Shown: one piece after another, positions 25,956 through 32,693 of the stretch | How positions within the stretch are numbered: the stretch's first letter is position 1 | Layout: the number at the start of each line of letters is the position of its first letter | NCBI GenBank assembly: GCA_946406095.1 | Contig: CAMJJO010000003.1 | Location: 1-37,678 of the forward strand | Reading direction: 5' to 3' | DNA: 37,678 bases | Source of the DNA: an uncultured Bacteroidales bacterium | GTDB lineage: Bacteria > Bacteroidota > Bacteroidia > Bacteroidales > UBA932 | The notes under the pieces: model-generated | What the model saw: the letters and a program-made list of their open reading frames with translations, nothing else | What the model was told of the DNA's origin: nothing | Databases searched by the model: none | Translations under genes and position numbers: made by a program

Positions 25956-27349
25956 GCACGGAGGATCTTTACAAGCTATATTGCGAATGCGGGTATCAGG
26001 TGAGTACCGATAGCCGCACTATTCCTGCCGGGGCGATCTTTTTTGCTCTCCGAGGGGAGAATTTCGATGGTAATCAGTATGCGCTGAAGGCTCTGGAAGC
26101 AGGTGCTGCTTACGCCGTTGTCAATGATGATGCGGACGTCGCTCCTGCGGACGGGCAATGCGGAGACGGGCTCCCCTTGCGGGACGCGGCTCTGCCCTTT
26201 GCCCGTCGCGGAAAGCCTGAGGGGGTCCGCATCATCCCTGTTCCGGACCCATTCAAAGCCTTACAGAATCTGGCAATCCATCATCGCAAGGCGTTGGGAA
26301 TACCCGTGATAGGGCTGACTGGAACCAATGGGAAGACCACTACCAAGGAGTTGATCGCGGCGGCGCTGGGAGCCAAGTTCAAGGTCGCGGCTACCAAAGG
26401 CAACCTGAATAACGACATAGGCGTGCCGCTGACTTTGCTTTCCATCAAACCGGGCACCGAGATGGCCGTGGTGGAAATGGGCGCAAATCATCCCGACGAT
26501 ATCGCGAAACTGGTGAAGGTAAGCCAGCCGGATTATGGATACATCACCAATGTGGGAAAGGCGCATCTGCTGGGTTTCGGCTCCTTCGAAGGCGTTCTGG
26601 CTGCAAAGACGGAGCTTTACAAATGGCTCGGCAGCCACAGGGGCTCGCTGATATTCGTGAATACGGATCATCCGGAACTGACTGCGGAGGCTCGCAGGCA
26701 GGCCTGCCATCAGTGGGAATTCTGCCGCGAGTCTATGGGTGTGGAGGTGCTGCCGGCAACGCCGGAGAATCCTTTCCTGGCGCTGAAAGCCGGCAAAGAT
26801 GAAATCCATACCCGCCTTGTGGGTGCATACAATACCGATAACGTGATGGCGGCTCTTGCCATTGCCGAGTACTTCGGAGTGAAGCGCAAGGATGCCATCC
26901 GCGCCATAGAAGCCTATACACCGGCAAACAGCCGTTCGCAGCTCCAGAAAACGGAAAGGAATACCATCATTGTCGATGCATACAACGCCAATCCCACTTC
27001 GATGGGGCTGGCGATCGACAATCTGGCAGCGATGAAGACGGATGGAAAGCTGGCTCTGCTTGGGGACATGCGCGAGTTGGGCGAGGCTTCTGTGGAGGAG
27101 CATAAAAATATAGTCCGGAAGCTGATTGCATCCGGACTGAAGTCTTACCTTGTAGGCGAAGAATTCGGGAAAGCCCTGGCCGAACTGGGCATCGTCCCAG
27201 GGGAGGATGCCCATATATTGGGATGCTTCCCTTCTTCCAACGCTCTGGCGGAGTTTATTTCAGGCCATAAGATTAAGTTCTCCAATGCCACGGTGCTCGT
27301 CAAAGGCTCCCGTGGCATACAGATGGAGAAGGCTCTTCCTGAATTATAG
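25952..27349 (+). CDS. murF: UDP-MurNAc-tripeptide:D-Ala-D-Ala ligase
   Basis: MurF adds D-Ala-D-Ala to the peptidoglycan precursor in the cytoplasm. The ORF track starts at 25883 inside dut; [22 protein letters not shown] at 25952, with an ATGA overlap of the dut stop, gives 465 aa, the normal length. Visible are [16 protein letters not shown] of the N-terminal domain, the P-loop [13 protein letters not shown], a central [14 protein letters not shown] and C-terminal [11 protein letters not shown] and [10 protein letters not shown]. An unusual Gly/Pro/charged insertion follows NDDADVA at about residue 65-85. The stop overlaps the convergent adk stop by 6 bp. Confidence 0.97.
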   Translation: MSTEDLYKLYCECGYQVSTDSRTIPAGAIFFALRGENFDGNQYALKALEAGAAYAVVNDDADVAPADGQCGDGLPLRDAALPFARRGKPEGVRIIPVPDPFKALQNLAIHHRKALGIPVIGLTGTNGKTTTKELIAAALGAKFKVAATKGNLNNDIGVPLTLLSIKPGTEMAVVEMGANHPDDIAKLVKVSQPDYGYITNVGKAHLLGFGSFEGVLAAKTELYKWLGSHRGSLIFVNTDHPELTAEARRQACHQWEFCRESMGVEVLPATPENPFLALKAGKDEIHTRLVGAYNTDNVMAALAIAEYFGVKRKDAIRAIEAYTPANSRSQLQKTERNTIIVDAYNANPTSMGLAIDNLAAMKTDGKLALLGDMRELGEASVEEHKNIVRKLIASGLKSYLVGEEFGKALAELGIVPGEDAHILGCFPSSNALAEFISGHKIKFSNATVLVKGSRGIQMEKALPEL

Positions 27350-27916
27350 CGTATCCATCATATCGAAAACGCGCTTCTGCACTTCTTCGATAGATCCTAC
27401 GCCATTGATTTCGTGATAGATACCCTTGTCTTTGTAAATCTCGATGAGGGGTTCTGTCTTTGCGTGATAGGTCTTGATGCGGTTGGCGATCGTCTCGTCG
27501 GAGGCATCGTCGGCACGCCCCTCGATAAGCGCGCGGCCTTTGATGCGTGCTTTGATTTCCTCGTCGGGAATCATCAGGGAGATGACACCTGTAACATATT
27601 CATCGCGTGCTTCGAGCATTTCGTCCAGGTCCATTGCCTGCTGCACCGTGCGGGGGAATCCGTCCAGAAGGAATCCGTTGACATCGGGATACTTTGCAAA
27701 GGTCTGGGCGATCATGCCTTCGACCACTTCGTCGGGGACAAGGTTGCCTTTCTCGATGAGGGCCGCTGCCTGTTTCCCCAGCTCCGTGCCGGCTGCAATC
27801 TCGGAACGGAGAAGCTCTCCGGTGGAGATATGTTTCAGGTTGTATTTTTTGACCATAGGTGCCGCGTGAGTTCCTTTACCGGCACCGGGAGGCCCGAACA
27901 TAATGAAGTACTTCAT
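27344..27916 (-). CDS. adk: Adenylate kinase, short form
   Basis: Adk interconverts ATP + AMP and 2 ADP. The 190-aa product opens MKYFIMFGPPGAGKGTHA with the P-loop; His takes the place of the usual Gln after GKGT. DGFPRTVQQA is the AMP-binding signature, and the LID region (IKGRALIEGRADDASDETI) is the short zinc-free type. It is 5 bp downstream of hpt on the same strand, forming a small purine nucleotide operon. Its 3' end overlaps murF by 6 bp. Confidence 0.98.
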   Translation of the reverse strand: MKYFIMFGPPGAGKGTHAAPMVKKYNLKHISTGELLRSEIAAGTELGKQAAALIEKGNLVPDEVVEGMIAQTFAKYPDVNGFLLDGFPRTVQQAMDLDEMLEARDEYVTGVISLMIPDEEIKARIKGRALIEGRADDASDETIANRIKTYHAKTEPLIEIYKDKGIYHEINGVGSIEEVQKRVFDMMDTL

Positions 27917-27921
27917 ATTAG

Positions 27922-28488
27922 CTATTCTAAAACGTAAATGTCTTTAAGGTTGCGCCCCAGTTCGTCGTAGTCCAGGCCGAAGCCGACTATGAAGCGGTTG
28001 GGAATCTCTGCACCCACGTAATCGAGCTTGTCCTTGCCGCAGAACACTTCCGGCTTGAGGAGCATGGTGCAGATGCGCACATCCTTGGCTCCTGCATCGA
28101 GAAGTTTCTTTTTCAGGGCGATTATGGTATTGCCGGTATCCACTATGTCTTCGCAGACTATAACCGTCTTCCCTTTGATGTCGGTGCTGAGGGGCATCGT
28201 CTCTTTGACCACTCCGGTGGAGGTGGTGCCTACGTACGACGACAGTTTCATCGATGCAAGTTCGACCGGGAAGTTGATTCTCTTAAGAAGTTCACCGGTG
28301 AACATGATGGAACCGTGGAGGACACAGAGCAGGACGGGAATGTCGTTTTCTGATCTTTTTCCGTAGGAATGGTCCGGGTCACAAAAATCCTCATTTAATC
28401 TATCTGCCACATTATCAATGATTTGCGCGACTTTTTCGTAGGGGATAAAAGGCACGAAGACCTTGTCGTGAATATAAACTTTATCCAT
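27922..28488 (-). CDS. hpt: Hypoxanthine phosphoribosyltransferase
   Basis: Hpt salvages hypoxanthine (and usually guanine) with PRPP to give IMP or GMP. The ORF track begins at 28539; MDKVYIHDKVFVPFI at 28488 gives 188 aa, the normal size, and sits 18 nt below a -7-like box. The PRPP loop is VIVCEDIVDTGNTI, LCVLHGSIMF is the early PPi-binding loop, and GFGLDYDELGRNL is the C-terminal base-binding/metal region. adk follows after 5 bp. Confidence 0.97.
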   Translation of the reverse strand: MDKVYIHDKVFVPFIPYEKVAQIIDNVADRLNEDFCDPDHSYGKRSENDIPVLLCVLHGSIMFTGELLKRINFPVELASMKLSSYVGTTSTGVVKETMPLSTDIKGKTVIVCEDIVDTGNTIIALKKKLLDAGAKDVRICTMLLKPEVFCGKDKLDYVGAEIPNRFIVGFGLDYDELGRNLKDIYVLE

Positions 28489-28506
28489 AATAAAATATTC
28501 AATGCA

Positions 28507-28514
28507 TAAAGTTA
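28507..28514 (-). promoter_or_regulatory. Weak candidate -7 box for hpt-adk
   Basis: Minus-strand TAACTTTA has one mismatch to TAnnTTTG and ends 18 nt before the hpt ATG. About 19 nt upstream is GTTTCC, a weak -33 match. Confidence 0.4.
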
Positions 28515-28560
28515 CAATTTTTTCGCGATACGGAAACATAAAAAATCTTTTCGCTATGAA

Positions 28561-28568
28561 TATATTTG
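28561..28568 (+). promoter_or_regulatory. Probable -7 box for the HhH/beta-rich gene
   Basis: TATATTTG is an exact TAnnTTTG match 36 nt before the ATG at 28605. No clear -33 TTTG is seen. Confidence 0.5.
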
Positions 28569-28604
28569 ATTGACAATGACCGGCGGCTGTCCTATATTGC
28601 GCGA

Positions 28605-30170
28605 ATGAAACTGTTGATGTCGTTGTTGGAAGCGGTGCTTCTCCTCACCGGAGCAGGCAGCCCGGAAGAATTGTCGGAAAGCGAGTTCGAGCGATTCGAA
28701 TCCCTTTCCGCACACCCTGTATGCATAAATATGGCATCGCCCGGCAGGCTGCGCTCCTGCGGCCTGTTCAGTGACTACCAGATTGCCAGCCTGCAGGACT
28801 ACCGCATGCGTACCGGGGATATCCTGTCCCTTACGGAACTTGGCGCCGTTCCCGGTTTTACTCCGGAATTGGTTTCGGCGCTGTCCTGGTTCATCTCGCT
28901 GGAAAGCTATGCTCCGGCCGGGAGCAGGGAGAAAAAGCGCATCCGGCAGGAAGCGGTCGTGCGGATGGTCTCGAAAAAGGACAGCCGCTCCTATGCCGGG
29001 AAATACCATGTCGAAGCGGGGGAGAGGGCGGAGCTGTTCCTGTCCCGGAAAGATGCCTCCACGGTCAGCCTGACGCTATATGGCAGACGCCCGTGGAAAC
29101 TGATTGCGGGGGATTATAATCTGCGTCTGGGCCAGGGCCTGCTGGCTTGGGACGGATTCATCCTAAGCGGTTACCCGTCCCTGGCATCATTCTGCCGCAA
29201 TGCATCCGGATTCAGCGGCACCGGATCGTTTTCCCCCGGCAGGAGGGGGCTGGCGGCGGCATTCGAGGGGAGAAACATGCAGTTCGGTGCCGGAGTGGAT
29301 CTGGATGGAAACATGTCCGGCATGCTCGAATGGCTAGGTAAAACCGGCAGTCTGGGTCTGAACGTGCAGTATGGGGGTGCTAAGAAAGGGATCTCGCTGG
29401 ATTGGAAGAAATCTTTCGGTCACCTGTCCACCTTCGGGGAAGCCGCTTATTCCGGCAGTCCTTCCGCTCTCGCCGGCTTCGTCTGGGAACCGGCCTACAA
29501 GGTGGCTGCCGGCATTCTGGCGCGCTACAGGCCATTGGAGGATGATGCCGGGCTTGCGGCCGGGGTGCGGTGGCGCTGGTTCAGCGGGACGGCGGATCTG
29601 ACCCTTCACCCCGAGAAGTGGCGGCTTCGAAAGAACAACTACGAGCAGCTCAAAACGGTTCTGGATCTGACTCCTGAGTTCGAGAGTGGATCCTGGACCC
29701 TCAGACCATCGCTCCGATGCACGGAACGGATGCGCCTTAGCCCTTCGGAGAATGCATTTGCGATGGAGTGGCGGCACGACCTGCGCTGCGATCTGAAGGC
29801 ATCCCGGAAGTGGCTGCAGACAACTCTGCGCCTGAACGGAGTGCAGACCGGGGACTATAGACCGGGGATGCTGGCATATCTGGAGATAGGATATAAGACG
29901 CCCTCCGACACCTCCCGCCTTCAGATATCCGCATTCCTGCGCGGCACGGTCTGCGATATCGAGAACTGGTCATCGCGTATTTACGCCTATGAGCGCGATC
30001 TTCCCGGCAGTTTCAACGTGCCGGCCTGGTATGGACAAAAAACCGGGGTATCCCTTGTCACAGGAGTGGCCTTCCGCTCCCGAAAATGCCGGCAGCGGCT
30101 CAATCTGCGTCTTTCCACGAAAGACTTCAAACTGCAATACTCATACGAATCTTTCGCAAGAAAAAAATAA
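28605..30170 (+). CDS. Helix-hairpin-helix protein with a large beta-rich (barrel-like) C-terminal part
   Basis: The track starts at a TTG at 28566 within the -7 box; the ATG at 28605 gives MKLLMSLLEAVLLLTGAGS, a plausible cleavable signal peptide, and 521 aa. Residues ~25-100 contain a ComEA-like tandem HhH (CINMASPGRLRSCGLFSDYQIASLQDYR and DILSLTELGAVPGFTPELVSAL). Residues ~115-521 consist of alternating strands and turns typical of an outer-membrane barrel (LFLSRKDASTVSLTLYGRRPW, GDYNLRLGQGLLAW) and end with QYSYESFARKK. HhH motifs usually bind DNA non-specifically, so a DNA-related role at the surface is possible but unproven. Such HhH-plus-beta proteins are known in Bacteroidota without assigned function. 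A second barrel gene follows 20 bp later. Confidence 0.75.
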   Translation: MKLLMSLLEAVLLLTGAGSPEELSESEFERFESLSAHPVCINMASPGRLRSCGLFSDYQIASLQDYRMRTGDILSLTELGAVPGFTPELVSALSWFISLESYAPAGSREKKRIRQEAVVRMVSKKDSRSYAGKYHVEAGERAELFLSRKDASTVSLTLYGRRPWKLIAGDYNLRLGQGLLAWDGFILSGYPSLASFCRNASGFSGTGSFSPGRRGLAAAFEGRNMQFGAGVDLDGNMSGMLEWLGKTGSLGLNVQYGGAKKGISLDWKKSFGHLSTFGEAAYSGSPSALAGFVWEPAYKVAAGILARYRPLEDDAGLAAGVRWRWFSGTADLTLHPEKWRLRKNNYEQLKTVLDLTPEFESGSWTLRPSLRCTERMRLSPSENAFAMEWRHDLRCDLKASRKWLQTTLRLNGVQTGDYRPGMLAYLEIGYKTPSDTSRLQISAFLRGTVCDIENWSSRIYAYERDLPGSFNVPAWYGQKTGVSLVTGVAFRSRKCRQRLNLRLSTKDFKLQYSYESFARKK

Positions 30171-30175
30171 TTCCC

Positions 30176-30183
30176 TAAATTTG
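30176..30183 (+). promoter_or_regulatory. Probable -7 box for the barrel gene, almost leaderless
   Basis: TAAATTTG is an exact match, only 7 nt before the ATG at 30191 and 5 nt after the previous stop. TTTC at about 20 nt upstream is a weak -33. Confidence 0.5.
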
Positions 30184-30190
30184 TGCGCTT

Positions 30191-31261
30191 ATGAAACGCT
30201 TTCTGTTTACCAGCCTGCTATTTGCCGTCGCCGCTTTCCAATGCGGTGCGCAGAAGTTCGTGCACGATGAATACCTGGATTTCTATTTCGACAATCGCGA
30301 GTTCGATGTGTCGGGAGAGAAATATATGGAGTCCGAAACTTATCATTCGGTGCTTCTGATGCCGGAGGTCGGCTTGTCATTCAAGCAGAACAAGCGCACG
30401 GAACACAGGATCATGGCCGGGGTGGCAGTCCTGCGCGACATGGGCTCCGGCGAGAAGATAGGGGATGCATTCAAGGAACTCTCCGTCTACTACCGGGTCA
30501 AACACAGGATAAGCAAAACCAGGTCTTTCGAGGCTGCGGCCGGTGTCTTTCCCAGGCATCTGCTTGGCGGGAAATACACCCGCGCCATCTGGAGCGATGC
30601 CCATGGCTTCTATGATTCCAATATGGAAGGAGTGCTGCTGAAATACAGCACCAGAAAGCTTTATGCAGAGATGGGCTGTGACTGGATGGGCAAATACGGA
30701 GCCGCCACCCGTGAGCGTTTCCAAATCTTTTCTGCCGGCAGATATAAGTTTTATAATTATCTCTCCGCGGGATGGTCGGCGAGTTTCTACCATTATGCCA
30801 CATCTGCCGTCGCCCACAACGTGATCGACAATCATCTTTTCAATCCCTGGGTAAAAGGCGATTTCGCGGGCTTTACGGGTTATCTTCAGGAATTGTCGCT
30901 CCAGGCAGGTCTGCTTGCGGGATATCAGCGCTCGAGGGAGATAGACGATGATCCCGTCCTGCCAGTCGGCGCGGAAATAATCATGCGCGCCAAGAAGTGG
31001 AACCTTTGCCTGCAGAACAGCCTCTATGCAGGTGCGGACCTCTATCATTATTATGATTATCCTGCTCCGGAAGGGGGCATCTACTCCTCCGCCCTTTATC
31101 CGGGAGAGAACTCATACAGAGGCCTTTACGACCGCGTGGAGTTGATATGGGGCCCCCGCATCTCGAAAAAGACCAGCCTGCAGCTGACCGCCGCCTTCCA
31201 TTTCGATGGAAGCGGATATCTCGGATGTCAGCAGGTTGTCAGGCTTCGGACTTCTTTTTGA
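30191..31261 (+). CDS. Outer-membrane beta-barrel-like protein, hypothetical
   Basis: The 356-aa product has a signal peptide, MKRFLFTSLLFAVAAFQCGAQ, with a signal peptidase I-like AQ end. The rest is a run of amphipathic strands rich in Tyr, Phe and Gly (EHRIMAGVAVLRDMG, YNYLSAGWSASFYHYAT, YLQELSLQAGLLAGYQRS), and it ends VVRLRTSF, the terminal aromatic residue typical of BAM-inserted barrels. I do not recognise a named family. It may be coexpressed with the preceding HhH protein but also has its own -7 box. The last 23 bp overlap the convergent nhaC gene. Confidence 0.75.
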   Translation: MKRFLFTSLLFAVAAFQCGAQKFVHDEYLDFYFDNREFDVSGEKYMESETYHSVLLMPEVGLSFKQNKRTEHRIMAGVAVLRDMGSGEKIGDAFKELSVYYRVKHRISKTRSFEAAAGVFPRHLLGGKYTRAIWSDAHGFYDSNMEGVLLKYSTRKLYAEMGCDWMGKYGAATRERFQIFSAGRYKFYNYLSAGWSASFYHYATSAVAHNVIDNHLFNPWVKGDFAGFTGYLQELSLQAGLLAGYQRSREIDDDPVLPVGAEIIMRAKKWNLCLQNSLYAGADLYHYYDYPAPEGGIYSSALYPGENSYRGLYDRVELIWGPRISKKTSLQLTAAFHFDGSGYLGCQQVVRLRTSF

Positions 31262-32693
31262 AAATATTGTAGCCCAGCGCCGCAACCAATATGCTCATCA
31301 GCGGGCTGATGATATTGAAGAAGCAATAGGGCAGGTAGACCAGCGTCGGCGTGCTCAGTATGGTCGCCTGGGTCATGCCGCAGGTGTTCCAGGGCACGAG
31401 CACGGAGGTCACCGTCGCCGAATCTTCCACGGAACGGCTCAGGAGCCGGTTTTCGTACTGCGCATCTTCGTAAATGTCCTTGAAGATGTTGGAAGTCAGC
31501 ATGATGGCCAGATACTGGTCGCAGACCAGGGTATTGAGCGCTGCGCCGGTGCCCACGGTGGATGCCACCAGGCCAGTGCGGTTGCCGGTGAACTTGCGCA
31601 TCGCCTTCATGATTATCTCGATCATCCCTCCGGCACGCATGCAGGCCCCGAAGCACATCGCGCAGATAATCAGGTAGATGGTGTTGAGCATTCCTATCAT
31701 CCCTCGCGAAGACACGAGTTCGTTTACAGTGGCATCGCCGGTCTCCAGTGGCACGGAGTTGTAGATGCTTTCCACCGTGCCCGCCAGCATCAGCTTCCAC
31801 TCGTTGAGGGGGCCTTCTATGCCGTGGGTGATGGCTGCTTTTTCGCCTATGCTGCGGATGATCTCCGGCTGCGCTATTACGGCCGCAATGGCAGCAAGCA
31901 CCACCGAAAGGCTCAGCACGATCAGCGCGGGCATCTTGCGCGCAATCATAACTCCGGTGAGCAGCGGAACTATCAGCAGCCAGGGGGTGATATGGAATTT
32001 GGCGGAGATGATTCCTGTGAATGCACCCATGTCCGCCGGAGTGTCCGGTATGCCCACGAGACCGATGACCGTGAAAACTATCAGAGTTATCACGAATGAC
32101 GGCACAGTGGTTATCATCATGTAGCGTATGTGCGAGAAGAGGGGAGTCTCGGCAATGGAAGATGCCAGCACGGTGGTGTCCGAGAGGGGGGATATCTTAT
32201 CCCCGAAATAAGCCCCGGAGATGATTGCACCGGCGATCAGGCCCTCGTGGAATCCTTCCGCCTTGCCTATGCCCAGCAGGGCGACGCCTATGGTGGCGAT
32301 GGTGGTCCAGGAACTGCCCAGCATCAGAGAAACAGCCGCGCAGATGATGCAGGCGGCCGGCAGGAAGAAGGACGGCGACAGCACCTTCACTCCATAGCAA
32401 ATCATAGTAGGCACGATTCCGCTCATTGTCCAGGTGCCGGAGATGGCGCCTATCAGCAGCAGTATCACAATTGCGGAGGTGATGTTGCCGATATTGGACT
32501 TGATGGCTTCTTCGAACGCACTCCAGGGTTTCTTGAAACGCCACATCGCAAGCCACACGGCTATGCCGGAGGCAAACAGCAGGGACACCTGGCTGGCTCC
32601 TTGGATGGAGTCGCTTCCCAGGATGCTGATATCGAAGGCGAGCAGCGCTATCAGGACTATTACCGGAATCAGGGCTATGATGTTCTTTTTCAT
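31239..32693 (-). CDS. nhaC: Na+/H+ antiporter, NhaC family
   Basis: The 484-aa integral inner-membrane protein exchanges Na+ for H+ and so controls internal pH and sodium. About 11-12 hydrophobic segments are visible. The family signature is GSSWTTIATIGVALLGIGKA followed by GAIISGAYFGDKISPLSDTTVLASS, the conserved ion-path region. A similar pattern recurs in the second half (VSTVGTGAALNTLVCDQYLAI and DSATVTSVLVPWNTCGM). The start overlaps the upstream PEP-binding gene by 4 bp (ATGA), so the two are translationally coupled. The 3' end overlaps the barrel gene by 23 bp. Confidence 0.94.
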   Translation of the reverse strand: MKKNIIALIPVIVLIALLAFDISILGSDSIQGASQVSLLFASGIAVWLAMWRFKKPWSAFEEAIKSNIGNITSAIVILLLIGAISGTWTMSGIVPTMICYGVKVLSPSFFLPAACIICAAVSLMLGSSWTTIATIGVALLGIGKAEGFHEGLIAGAIISGAYFGDKISPLSDTTVLASSIAETPLFSHIRYMMITTVPSFVITLIVFTVIGLVGIPDTPADMGAFTGIISAKFHITPWLLIVPLLTGVMIARKMPALIVLSLSVVLAAIAAVIAQPEIIRSIGEKAAITHGIEGPLNEWKLMLAGTVESIYNSVPLETGDATVNELVSSRGMIGMLNTIYLIICAMCFGACMRAGGMIEIIMKAMRKFTGNRTGLVASTVGTGAALNTLVCDQYLAIMLTSNIFKDIYEDAQYENRLLSRSVEDSATVTSVLVPWNTCGMTQATILSTPTLVYLPYCFFNIISPLMSILVAALGYNIFKKKSEA

